Shown here: positions 1 to 10,222 of the stretch, one piece after another
Layout: each line of letters starts with the position of its first letter
Numbering within the stretch: position 1 is the stretch's first letter
NCBI GenBank assembly: GCA_958450365.1
Contig: CAUEEP010000736.1
Location: 2,105,501 to 2,169,500, forward strand
Direction of reading: 5' to 3'
Length of the DNA stretch: 64,000 nucleotides
Source: Mesorhabditis belari
Lineage: Eukaryota; Nematoda; Chromadorea; Rhabditida; Rhabditidae
Program-made: the position numbers and the translations under genes
Notes under the pieces: model-generated
Database searches by the model: none
Told to the model about the DNA's origin: nothing
What the model saw: only the letters and a program-made list of their open reading frames with translations

Positions 1-159
1 CCATTCGGATCTTATGCAGAATCCGGATGTTTTCGAGAAGTCAGTTTTCATCAAAAATCTGTTCTTTTTATTTGCTCTAATAAAGTCAAAGTTTATTTTT
101 ATTCAATAATACACTGTTCTACATGATTATAACCTCAAATTTTTCTTTTAGCAAAAACA

Positions 160-1135
160 AAATTTTTATAAAGTTTCGTAAAAAGTTGTCGAAGAGAAAA
201 TGTGTTAAATGTTAATCCTAAAATTTGTATAGACACTAAATTTGAACAGAAAACAAGCAAAAAAGAATAAGACTTTTCAAAGAATCGTCTTTGATCAATC
301 CACCCTCACTTAAGTAAAACTTTATTATCAAACAAGAAATAACAACTGAGTAAAAGAATAACATTTAATAATCAATTGAACCTTCATTTTAGCGAATAAG
401 AAGGAAAATCCCTATCATCCACTTCTTTTTTTTAGCTACACCACGTGACAGCATACCCAGAAAGTAACCCTTTTAACCCAGGAAAAGGCTAAATTTTCGT
501 CTTTTGCAATTTAAAACGCTGTAACTCGGTCAAAAATGTTCGGATCAGCCCACATGAGATACCAAAATGATTCTTGAACTCTTTTCTACAACTTTCAATC
601 AAAAACTCTTGACGAAAATTTGTTTGAGTCGGCTAAACTTTGGTCAAAAGGTGTGCAAATCGGTTTCTCATCCCAAAAGTGAGACATCGACAACGTCTCT
701 GGCACGAAATTGCGATAGATTATTTTTCCAGACACTTTTTATGATCAAAAAAAGAATTACACAAGATAATAGTAGATTACACGGAGACTTTTGTAAAAAA
801 TCCCAAAATACAGATCGATCTGGTGTCTTTCAACTCTTTATTTGACCAAAGCTACTCTTTATTTGTTATTGGATGATAAGATTTTTGCTGCTTATTCGCC
901 AAAATGAAGGTTCAATTGATTATTAAATGTTACTCTTTTGCTCAGTTTTTATTTCTTGTTTTGTAATAAAGTTTTTCTAATGTAAGGGTATAATTAAATG
1001 GATTGGCCAAAGACGATTTTTTTTGAAAAGTTTCATTCAAAATTTTTGCTTGTTTTCTGTTCAAATTTAGTGTCTATACAAATTTTAGTACAACTAGTGT
1101 TTTAACTTTTACAAAACCATTATAACTTTGCTTTT
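160..1135. mobile_element. Foldback element with long inverted arms
   Basis: The arms at about 218-402 and 887-1089 are near-perfect reverse complements. For example, the ATCAATTGAACCTTCATTTT stretch near 371 reappears inverted near 900. Weaker similarity extends outward to about 160 and 1135. The central 480 bases contain open frames but nothing resembling a transposase. This is the structure of a non-autonomous foldback or large-TIR DNA element. No target duplication could be fixed because the arm ends are degraded. Confidence 0.75.
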
Positions 1136-1271
1136 GTTTGAGCCTTTTTATTTGAAATCATTCTGTTTTAGCTTTGTTTTTGGTTTTTCTTATCCAGAAT
1201 AGCTAACTGAAGCCTATTTCAATTGCATGACTTTTGCAATTTTCTTCAAAAATTCTAAACTCGAAGTTCAG

Positions 1272-2506
1272 ATGTTATTCCTTGTCCTCTCCATATCATT
1301 TCTACAAAAGCTCACCATTTCTGTGCCTCATCGAGAACTACCCAAACTCAATCAAATGCTACAACCGCCAAACGACTATCTCAAAACTAATTCATTAAGA
1401 GATTTCTCCATTCCAGAAGATGGAATTATTGATGAGTTGCACGAGTGGGATCCGAACCGGATAATTGAGTAAGTTCAATTAAATCTGAATTAATTTAAAA
1501 AAGAAAACAGGTGCATATTCTGTGTCGACTACGATAACTTTTTGACGATCTCTGTGACAGCTTGCAAGAGTAAAAGACCGCTCACATGCAAAGGGAATGT
1601 ATGCTTTATGAGTAAGTTTGAAATTGATCAGTTTGTAAAATTTCAAAGAAGTTACAGGACAACACGATCAAAGTTCTTTCTTATTAACAACGTGTGGGTG
1701 TCTGAATTTGACAAAAGCAGAGCATCAAAGCATTCAAAGAAATATGGCAATTGGAGAGAAGAAGAAAATGCCAATGAGTAATCGAAAAGCGACACAACTT
1801 TGCGAAGTAAGGCAGCAATGATATTTAGACGCTAGACTGAATAGTTTTCATTTCAAATAGATTTTTAAGTCAAGTCTTTACCCATCAGCCATCATATTGA
1901 GGGAAAAATTTCAAATTTTAGATTGACTTTAAGCATATTTAATGGCAGTTAACTTAATTTAAGGAAAATTAAGTTAACTGCGATTAAATATGCTTAAAAT
2001 TGCTCAAAAACGGAAACCCACCCTTTCTGGTGTACTAAATTCGTTTGGATATACAGTTAAACCATAGATTAGTATGCTAGAAAGTTTATGTTTCCATTTT
2101 CAAGCTCAAAGAGCATCACCATAAAGAAAAAATCCTTTCCTTTTCAGGTAACAAGTGAAGGGTCAATCTGTCTTTGCACAAATCGTCCGATTTGCAACAA
2201 CTACAGCACAAATGATCCTTTTACCGAGTACATCTCACCGTTGTATTCCTTTGATTTCCATGAGATCATTCACTTCAAGTTTCTTATCCATTAAACATCA
2301 AAAGCTTATCAAATTTTAGATACTTTGTCCCAAATGAGGGACTTCTCAAGAAAGTTGACACTCGATACTACGATGAGATTTTGAAACTCCATTATGTGCC
2401 CGGTTTTCGTACAGGAGCCATTCGAGAGCCAAGCCGTTCCAGTGTCTCGCTGAAACTTTCCCCATTCCACTCACTCATACCCTTCTTTTTCTTTTTATTC
2501 GTTTAA
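1272..2506 (+). CDS. Secreted cysteine-rich protein, probably GPI-anchored
   Basis: Five exons (1272-1468, 1511-1611, 1658-1806, 2148-2278, 2320-2506) join in frame into 254 residues, with GT/AG at every boundary. The start at 1272 is preferred over the in-frame ATG at 1227 because it opens directly on a hydrophobic signal peptide (MLFLVLSISFLQKL). The mature part has a cysteine module (C67, C70, C84, C92, C97, C112, C114, C148, C157, C159, C164) ending in CLCTNRPICN. This resembles the C-x-C...CN ending of small disulphide-rich extracellular domains of the Ly6/activin-receptor or nematode ET type. An N-glycosylation site (NLT) lies at 116. The last residues are strongly hydrophobic (LIPFFFFLFV) and stop there, as in GPI-anchor signals. 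The protein is therefore likely displayed on the cell surface. Family membership is inference; function is unknown. Intron 3 (341 bp) holds a small hairpin at about 1925-1998. Confidence 0.72.
1925..1998. repeat. Short intronic hairpin
   Basis: TTAAGCATATTTAAT and CAGTTAACTTAA are followed by their reverse complements within intron 3 of the Cys-rich gene, giving a hairpin of about 30-bp arms. It may be a degraded short MITE. Confidence 0.6.
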
Positions 2507-3053
2507 AACTTGTACCTCTTGAATTCTACGGGTGTTTCATGTTAAAGTGTATAAATATTTCCAAATTAAAAGACAAAAAATTTGAAGTAGCTGAATCTTT
2601 TTTTTTGGTTGGGTTTAAGATCGACAAAAAAGCCAGCCATTCACATGAAACACTTTCGCGGCCATCCCAGCGGGAGTCGGGCCGAAAAAATAAAACTGGT
2701 AACCTGTGCAGGATGAGCTTTTTAAAGAAAAATGCACATATAAAAAGCAAACGGATAACCGGATAACAAATCGTTTTACTCTCACTATATAAATGGAAAG
2801 CAGTAGTGAGATTTTCAGCTTATTTTTTTGGAAAATAGTTTTCCTTTCTTTTTTGCGTACAGTACATTATATCCTTTCAAGTACTACTTTGAATTATTAT
2901 AAATAATGTATTAAAGATACTTTGAACTGTGTTTAGACTCTAATTCAAGACATAAACCTGAACCTAATAGTTGTAGACGTAAAATAATTTGTACTTTCAT
3001 GTGGTAGCTTTATTGTACCATTTTGTTCACTTCTACAGTCATCCTTCTTTCAG
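2507..3053. other. Intergenic region upstream of the collagen gene
   Basis: AT-rich. Open frames on both strands at 2526-2766 overlap each other and show no family features. A TATATAAA string at 2786-2793 could be a core promoter for the collagen transcript, with the outron ending at the TTCTTTCAG just before 3054. No upstream coding exon with a start codon and a compatible donor was found. Confidence 0.4.
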
Positions 3054-4045
3054 ATGTGGTTTGTTGGTTTGGCCTCAGCGGCCTCCCTAGGGGCGCTCCT
3101 CATCGCATTGGTCTCAGTCGGTGTCATCGTGAATGACATCAACGAGATGGACAGTGAAATCCGTCACGGTCTCTCGGAGTTCAACTTCGAGTATGAGGAC
3201 GCTTGGGCAAAAGTGCGCAACGTTCATTTGTTCCCCGATGGCAACTCAGGTAACAGATCCAAGATAATATCCAATCATTTACTGATAAAGCTCTTTAGAC
3301 GCTGCCCCTACTTTCGTTTCACTCTACGGCCGCAAGAAGAGAAGCAACGAGGAGTGCAACTGTGGCCCACAATCTAGGGGATGCCCCGCTGGAGCACCCG
3401 GTCTTCCTGGAGCACCGGGAGATCGTGGAGATGACGGAACCCCTGGAGAGGATGGACGCCCTGGAGCCAAGGGAATTGCACTTGTAAGTTTCAAGGATTG
3501 TACCAAAAATTGAACAATGCTAGATGGTCACTCATCACTACGAAGGAGGATGTATTCCATGCCCACCCGGACCCCGTGGACCCCCTGGACCCCAAGGAAA
3601 TCCTGGAGGCGCTGGAGAGCCCGGAAACCCGGGAAGATGTAAGACTTAATCTTCGAGATATGAAATCAATAACTTTTTAGCTGGACCATCTGGAAGTCCT
3701 GGAGGACGTGGAGGACCCGGAGAGCCCGGAGACGCTGGAACCCCCGGTACACCTGGACTTCAAGGACGCCCTGGACGTCCAGGAGCTCCTGGAACCCAAC
3801 CCGGAGAGGCCAAGCCTGGACGCCCTGGAAACGCCGGAAGACCCGGATCTCGTGGACCACCCGGAAACCCTGGATCACCAGGAAATCCCGGAAAAGATGG
3901 AGGACCAGGAGGGCCAGGCCGAGATGGACACCCTGGAGGCCCTGGAAAAGATGGTAGCCCCGGAGAAAAGGGATCCGATGGTTTCCCCGGACACGACGCC
4001 AGCTACTGCCCATGCCCCCCACGTTATTTCAACAAACGATTTTAA
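3054..4045 (+). CDS. Cuticle collagen
   Basis: Four exons (3054-3249, 3299-3483, 3524-3638, 3681-4045) encode 286 residues. Residues 3-27 are a hydrophobic signal-anchor, followed by the nematode cuticle-collagen N-terminal region (DINEMDSEI...EDAWAKVR). A subtilisin-type processing site RKKR lies at 77-80. A first Cys cluster (C85, C87, C94) precedes a Gly-X-Y block. A second pair (C137, C140) precedes a long Gly-X-Y block interrupted once at [10 protein letters not shown]. The terminal pair C275/C277 lies in [13 protein letters not shown]. After trimerisation and secretion by hypodermal cells such proteins are disulphide- and tyrosine-crosslinked into the cuticle. The ATG directly follows TTCTTTCAG, suggesting a spliced-leader acceptor. 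The cytoplasmic N-terminus before the anchor is very short for the family, so an unseen upstream exon is possible. The specific C. elegans orthologue is not assignable by eye. Confidence 0.93.
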
Positions 4046-4463
4046 AACCCTTTCAAAACGTTTATCTGGAACTATTCAATATTGTTCCAATAAAGGGTTC
4101 GCATGCAAGGGTTATGTTTACACAGAATGACACGAGAAAATGGCTCCTCCCTAAAATAATCTCTTAAGATGATAAAGTGTGCAAAGTGGAACAACAGTGG
4201 CAATTCAAAATGATATGCGAATCTAGACGTACCCTTTTTGAGTTCTGCAAGTTAGAGTTTTTAAAGCTTAGAGGTTAAGCAAATTTAGTTTACCGATTAT
4301 ACACGAAAATATTTATGACTTTAATAGAAAAACAACAACCAATATGTACAACACGAAATCAAAAAAAGCTATGTACAGAGCTACAGACAAACATTCAAAA
4401 AACTTCAACACAACTAACTAACAGAGATCATTATTTTGACCAAATTTGTTGAACACGCTGCTT
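4046..4463. other. Tail-to-tail intergenic region between collagen and pcm-1
   Basis: Apart from the collagen poly(A) signal I see only AT-rich 3' flanking sequence for the two convergent genes; no coding exon and no repeat copy. Confidence 0.5.
4089..4094 (+). terminator. Polyadenylation signal of the collagen gene
   Basis: AATAAA lies 44 bases after the collagen stop codon, in the 418-bp gap to the convergent pcm-1 gene. Confidence 0.6.
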
Positions 4464-5679
4464 TTAGTAGTTGACGAGACTTCGACCATGGCGAGAGGTG
4501 CCAATTTGATTTTCTGGACCTAAGCAAACCAAATAGAACAAAGAATTTTAAAAAAGCTGAAACTTACTTGTAAGAGGCACATACATGACATGTTCGACGA
4601 TCTTCTGTGTAATTTTACCATCCATCGTCTTGTCTACTTGAAGAAATACCTAAATTACCTTTAAATAAGTAATGTAGGAATGATTCTACTTGAGCACCGT
4701 GCTCACGTCCGACTGGTATGAGCATTCGTCCTCCACGGGCCATTTGATCGATAAGCTATAAAAAATTTTTTCACAGATTTCTTGCAAAGTTACCGGTTGT
4801 GGAATCTCTTCAGCGGCTGCACCAACATGAATAGCGTTGTATCCACCATCAACAGGGTGTCCAAGACGACCATCGCCAACGATCAGCTCCACTACTCCAT
4901 TGTCCAACAGGTCCCTAAAACAACAAGTTGTCCGAGATAACAAAATACAATTACTTATGATTCTTAGCGATGTTTCTTCTACTGTCCTTGACGAGCTGGT
5001 CAATGTGCTCAATTCCAACTGCTTTTCCATCAGGCTCGACCTAAACAAAACATGCAATTCAAAATAAATCTAACAAATACCATAAGTCCAAAACAGGCTG
5101 TAAGATATCCGCTACCCGAGCCAACATCGAGCACTTTTGCGCCAGGAACGAGAAACTCCTTCAAGCCTTCGAGCGCATGTGCGTGCTAAAATAAAATTGT
5201 AGAAGTGACAAGAATTATCAAGGTTAGATTTGAGATTTATCCCATAAGCAGCTCAAATCTTAAAAAGTTTACCATATGAGGAGCCGATATTGTTGCGTTA
5301 CATCCGATTTGTTGAGGAGCATCTTCATACGGATCGCGAGTCGAAAAATCATCGCGATCAATGGCCAACATCGTTTTGATTGGGCGCTTGGACTTGAGGA
5401 CGCCCGAAACTAAAGAGAAATATTGCTAAAAAACCAAAATCACAATATATTATTGCTTTGAATCTCACATCATTTAATAAACGGCATTTGGAAATAAATT
5501 CAGGATAAACGTTGAAATAAAATATGTTTAGACAACCTTAATTTTCTAACTTAAAACCTGACTTAATCCGACTCAAGAGCAGACTTTATAAGGTAGGATG
5601 AAACATATTGTTTAAAAACCTCACGTTTCAAATAGTTGACCAGCTCGGCATTCGTTGTTCCGCCACCGCGATGCCACAT
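4464..5679 (-). CDS. pcm-1: Protein-L-isoaspartate O-methyltransferase
   Basis: Eight exons on the minus strand (5625-5679, 5273-5409, 5081-5185, 4955-5040, 4794-4914, 4690-4755, 4568-4649, 4464-4519) give 235 residues, close to the usual 225. The enzyme transfers methyl from S-adenosylmethionine to abnormal L-isoaspartyl residues and starts their repair to aspartate. The start [13 protein letters not shown] matches the family N-terminus. NATISAPHM (56-64) is the conserved substrate-binding segment with Ser60. [12 protein letters not shown] (82-93) is SAM motif [10 protein letters not shown] and GDGRLG...[14 protein letters not shown] follow, then GGRMLIPVG and the C-terminal EHVMYVPLT strand. 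The tail ([18 protein letters not shown]) is longer than usual. All introns are 37-215 bp with GT/AG ends. The protein is cytosolic, and no missing catalytic element is visible. Confidence 0.95.
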
Positions 5680-6179
5680 TGTTGAATTTTCGATAAAAGC
5701 GTTGACACACTTTAACTAAACGTGAAAGTTTAAACAAGTTACACAAAATTTGAAATTAGACAGTACAAAAGTGGTCGAAAAAAGAGAATATTTGAAAAAT
5801 TTTGAAAGCTCAAAGCTGAAACGAAACGAGGGAAATTTCTAGGACGAAAGAAAGAGGGTGTTGACAAAAAGTGCACGTTTCTTTTCGCTTTTTTTGCGCT
5901 TTCTTGTTTACCGATTTGCCCTTTGTTGGTGGTTGTTGAAATAATTTAGTAATGCATTCTAAATCTGCTAAAGCTTAAAAGTTGTACAAGCGAAGGGAAA
6001 CTTTGTTCAGGAAAACCTGCTCGTTCAAGAATGAAAAATGAACTGGAACGTGATTTAACTATTTTATACCCAATAACTCCTGAGAGGTTAATATTCAATC
6101 AGATGGCTGAATATCTTTAATCTAGAGCCCATTTGCAAAAGTTAGTATTTAAATAAAGCTTTATGTTCTCTCGAATTAT
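5680..6179. other. Upstream flank of pcm-1
   Basis: AT-rich DNA with poly-T tracts. It probably includes the pcm-1 promoter, but I recognise no specific element, repeat or exon. Confidence 0.4.
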
Positions 6180-6651
6180 GGGAGTGGGACAAATGCGACC
6201 TTTTTTTTGCGCACCCGGACATTTGCGAACCTTTTTTTCCGCACCTTGCCCATTAGCGCACCTTTTTTCGCGTTTTAAAAAGCTCTAAAACCTAATATTA
6301 ACCAGTTTCTATTCCAAATGTTGTTCTAGGTAATTTTAGAACGTAGAATCGAAATTTTGACATATCAGAGCTTGTGGAAACAAACAGATGGAGTTATACA
6401 AAGAGAAAAATCGACAATTTTCTGTAATTTGATCTAGCCCTTTTGTCTTTCAAATTGGTTCCACACGCTCTGTTACGTCAAAATTTGAATTCGACACCCT
6501 CAAATTACCTAGAAAAACAACTTTTGGAATAGAAATTGGTTAATATTAGCTTTTTAGAGCTTTTTAAAACGCGAAAACAGGTGCGCTAATGGGCAAGGTG
6601 CGCAAATGTCCGGGTGCGCAAAAAAAAGGTCGCATTTGTCCCACTCCCCTA
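6180..6651. mobile_element. Palindromic MITE with terminal GGGAGTGGGACAAATGCGAC
   Basis: The first about 230 bases are mirrored, inverted, by the last about 230. The left end GGGAGTGGGACAAATGCGAC matches the reverse complement of the right end, and inner blocks (GCGCACCCGGACATTTGCG, CACCTTGCCCATTAGCGCACC) are paired too. GAATTAT occurs immediately outside both ends (6173-6179 and 6652-6658), consistent with a 7-bp target duplication. No transposase is present. Confidence 0.85.
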
Positions 6652-7295
6652 GAATTATCGTTCTCTGTATAGAATCGCAAAAGATATCCGCGGTGGCTGA
6701 TTTTTGTGTAAACAATTTGAAAATGCAATGTATAAAAAACGTGTTGGAACACTATCATGGACAAATATACTTTTTAATAGAAATGGGTAGATTTTGAGGG
6801 TTTTGCGAATCACTTTTTGTGAAATTAAACCTTGGGAATCTGTGCGAATCTTTGCTCAAATGAGTCCTTTAAAAGTTTAACATCGCATTTTCTTTCACTT
6901 CAGTATGCTGGATTAAAATAATCATCCGTGACAAGGCTGTGTAACTTTTAAATACTCATATTGAAGTAAACGCTACTCTGACTGATTCAGATGCAGATAT
7001 TCAGCAACTTTAATAGCTTAGCAAAGCTTAGAAACGCAATTACAAGTCAGATTGTTCGAGTGAAGTATTTTCAAACTTTCCCCTCACCCAAACACTTTGC
7101 CATCCTGCAATCCATTAGTTTCCTTGTATGCAAATCATCTCAAAACCGTCTCATCGCCAAGCATGACCCGTGTTCTATCTGGAAATGTATGCGTAAGTTG
7201 ATACGCCTCTGCTTTTTCAAACAGCTCATCCCTTCTGTGAGAGTGGGGGTCTGTGCCCTTCACCCCTTTCCTTTCGATAAGCAACTCTCCTCCCG
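6652..7295. other. Unassigned sequence between MITE and candidate peptide gene
   Basis: A 145-codon plus-strand open frame at 6991-7428 is compositionally ordinary for AT-rich intergenic DNA. It has no domain, no convincing splice context, and opposes the minus-strand candidate at 7296-7539. On the minus strand, 7135-7302 is open in another frame for 55 codons with charged, protein-like composition. Confidence 0.3.
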
Positions 7296-7539
7296 TCAAA
7301 TGTTTTCCTTAGATAACCACGAAAATTTTTTTGCATTTTCGTTTAAGATTTTTTTTTCCTTTTTCATTTACAGTATTATCATTTGGCTCATTGACAGGGC
7401 TATAGGGTGTGATAAGTGTTCCGGCTAGAGATGGGGCTTGTGCAAGACGGTGGCGGCACTTCTGAGGACTTTCGCTGACACCGATAAGGGTCACCAAGAA
7501 CAAGAATCCACGGATTGTTGTGCAAACATGTCTTACCAT
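7296..7539 (-). CDS. Candidate small secreted peptide (weak model)
   Basis: On the minus strand an ATG at 7539 opens a 56-codon exon (7372-7539). It has a signal-peptide-like start (MVRHVCTTIRGFLFLVTLIG, then VSES) and a mature part rich in Pro, Ser and Asn with one Cys. A GTAAAT donor follows. The next acceptor (ATCTAAG before 7307) gives an early stop, for a 59-residue product. A longer frame of 55 codons after the same acceptor (7135-7302) is protein-like but is out of phase with exon 1. I recognise no family. The signal sequence and splice signals are real to the eye, but the gene is unproven. Confidence 0.3.
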
Positions 7540-8705
7540 AATTGAAAGGAATCTATGTGTGATGCCGCTTGATGAAGAATTTCAACAAAAATTCAATAAA
7601 AATTTCGTAAACTAAGGCCAATTTGACGGTAGCATGACGTACAGTTTTAAGCCTCTTTTCCAGTTTGGAGTTTTGATAGGAAATCATTCGTTTCAGCACT
7701 TCAAAATGCTATTATTAATAAAAGGTTTTACTTCTGCCCTCAATTCTTTATTTATATTCAATTTTATTTATAATTCGTCTCATTTTGCACTTTACTGTAA
7801 CTTTATGACTACAGTAAAGTGACGTGAGATTCACTGTAACTCTATGACTTTATAGAAACCCGTAAACTATAGCTATAGATGGACATTTGACTCAATATTT
7901 TAAGCCTAAAATCTCCCAAAGTAGGAATTATAAAGAATTAGTTCATTAGTTCTGAATAGTTTACAATTAGAAGATAAAGTTTTCAACTTCATTAACGCCT
8001 GCTTTTGGTTAACTCCTTATGTTTTTGTTTTCAAAAATGACCAAATACAAATATTTTTAGCATAAATCTCTTATCCTCTTTCAAAACTTAAAAGTCCAAA
8101 ATCCTTTTCCCCACTTATGACTAACTCATTCCGTTCAACATGCCCGTTTTTTTTCCTCCGGTTCAGAGTAGCATTCTCATTTCCCATTTCCCACTTTCTC
8201 ACCGAGCATTTCCCCCCTCTTAATCCCAGTAAACGATAACAAAAGAGTGAGTCCGTTGTGTGTATCGGGGTCTCCTCCCTGTCCCTCCCCTTCCCTTTTC
8301 TCCCCTTCTCCTCATTTAGCTACTTAGACAAGATAAAGGAATTATTTTTGAGAATGCTTGTGATGAACGCAGCTCTCAAAATTCTTTTTTTTTTGGGAAC
8401 AGCACCATGGCGCCAAAATGCTTATTTTTAAGTCGCACAAAGTTGGGATTTAACGGGCGGAATTTTTGGGCTTATTAATGAGTCAGTTGAATGGTTTTTT
8501 GCCAATTTTTTAGTTAAGATTACTAAATTTTGAATGGAAAATGAAATGAAGGATGATGACTAATGAGTTCCTTTTACAGTTCTTTATCTAAGCTTCTCTA
8601 AAGTGTCCAAGTGCTAAAGTTTTTAGTAAAGCTGCAGAAACAGATTTTTAAATCAGTTCCTAAATTCCCAATTCTTTGTTTGCCTAAACCTTTTACAACT
8701 CGCAG
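7540..8705. other. Non-coding stretch, pyrimidine-rich in part
   Basis: AT-rich sequence with a strongly C/T-rich block at about 8130-8320. A duplicated ACTGTAACTTTATGACT-like phrase lies near 7794 and 7830. No secure exon was found. Confidence 0.4.
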
Positions 8706-8842
8706 ATGGTCAGAAAGTGATCAAAGTCGAAATTCGATACCTCAAGAAAAGTTACGTGTCGACGAGTGACCGGGGTCACATAATTTTTGTTTCTTTTTCT
8801 GACGGAAAGACGCTGAATCGCACCGAGAGCAATAATATTTGA
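8706..8842 (+). other. Possible isolated exon
   Basis: After a plausible acceptor (TTTTACAACTCGCAG ending at 8705) there is a 44-residue open frame ending in TGA (8840-8842). Its residue mix is protein-like (GQKVIKVEIRYLKKSYVSTS...). It needs one base from a preceding exon, and I could not find a matching upstream exon. The opposite strand is also open here, so chance is a live alternative. Confidence 0.2.
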
Positions 8843-9239
8843 CGATTTGGCGGAAAGAGGCTTTAGGCGGTGAGCATGATACATTTATGAAGGCGGCACC
8901 ATCAAGGCACCCTTCCACCACCTTTCTCTCCAATCCACACGGATCAGCACCACTGCAAACAGCAAAGGTGAGCTTTTCTCGATTCCGATACAAACCAATC
9001 CCGCACCAATCCCTAAAGCTGGATTAAAGGTTCTGGGCTACGGTAGAAAGATCGTACTTTATACCGTAGATTCACAGCAAGCTAAACTCTTTTTCTGTAA
9101 AGAATCCTTTGTACTTTGGATCTTTGAATTCTTTGAATTTTTCAATATAAACTAATTCTTAGTACTCAAAGCATTTAGCTTTAAAGATCAAGTTTAAAAA
9201 ATATTCTTATAAGTTCCTAAAACTTTAGAAAAGCTACTG

Positions 9240-9457
9240 GACTGTACTGTAACTGGCTGTACTGTAACTGGCTGTACTGTAACTGGCTGTACTGTAACTG
9301 GCTGTACTGTAACTGGCTGTACTGTAACTGGCTGTACTGTAACTGGCTGTACTGTAACTGGCTGTACTGTAACTGGCTGTAACTGGCTGTACTGTAACTG
9401 GCTGTACTGTAACTGGCTGTACTGTAACTGGCTGTACTGTAACTGGCTGTACTGTAA
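9240..9457. repeat. 15-bp minisatellite (CTGTACTGTAACTGG)
   Basis: About 14 near-identical head-to-tail copies of CTGTACTGTAACTGG. One copy near 9375 is shortened by loss of CTGTA or an equivalent step. Confidence 0.95.
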
Positions 9458-9921
9458 AGTCTATAAAGTTTTGAATCTTCTTAATTTTAATAATATTGAA
9501 AGCCTAAATCTTTTAATATATTATTAAACAGTTAGTTTTTAACTATTCTCATTTCAAAACCATTTTCTTTCTGGAATTTTCTTTTTACGAAATTCCCTAT
9601 TCTTATCTATCCCCAGCTGAGTTGAGTATCCGTCCCTCTCGCTACCGTATCCCTTCACTTCCCATCATTCCTTTCCATTCTCTTTTCTTATCTATCGCCT
9701 GACAACTCTCCTTCGGTTGCTTGCGTTGGCGCTTAACTGGACCCCCGAGAAGCGTTAGGACCGAATTTGTCTTTGTGTATGGAGGTTTTGGCGATCATCC
9801 TGCAGTGTAATAGCTCGATCGGGTCATCTCGCCGATAAAACACACACACACAAAGCATGCTCTCTTTCCATACAAGAACCCGATTGGGCCATAAACACCT
9901 TTCGATTCATCTAAACACAAC
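9458..9921. other. Higher-complexity intergenic island
   Basis: From about 9600 the sequence is clearly less AT-rich than its surroundings (for example GCTTGCGTTGGCGCTTAACT and CTCGATCGGGTCATCTCGCC) and contains a short (CA)n run at 9840-9853. No open frame explains it. It may be regulatory DNA. Confidence 0.35.
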
Positions 9922-10222
9922 GGAAAACAATGCCGATAGATTATGTTTATTGCGGGTGGCACATGGCCTTATAGGAGAAAGTTGAAGGTGTTAGAGATTG
10001 AGATTTAAATTTGTTAGCTACTCTTGTGGTTAGAAAAGTCCAATCATTTATCTTATTCTAATCTATTATTGTTGAAATTTGAGCTTAAAAGACTCAATAA
10101 CTTTCCAACTTTTAATCAAAATTGTTAGAGATAAATCAAGTATTCAATTACTCTAAGACAACAGAAAACAATGCCGATAGATTGTGTTTATTGCGGGTGG
10201 CACATGGCCTTATAGGAGTAAG
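9922..10222. repeat. Duplicated 55-bp non-coding block
   Basis: The block containing GAAAACAATGCCGATAGATT, TGTTTATTGCGGGTGGCACA and TGGCCTTATAGGAG occurs at about 9922-9977 and again at about 10161-10217. Only two or so substitutions separate the copies, and about 185 unrelated bases lie between them. Confidence 0.9.

Noticed and set aside
3666..4022. 118-codon minus-strand frame opposite the collagen
   Set aside because: It is the complement shadow of the Gly-X-Y repeat. The repeating GGA/CCT codons keep the opposite strand open.
6991..7428. 145-codon plus-strand open frame
   Set aside because: The longest single frame in the window, but with no signal, domain or conserved composition, and it opposes a better minus-strand candidate. 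Probably chance.
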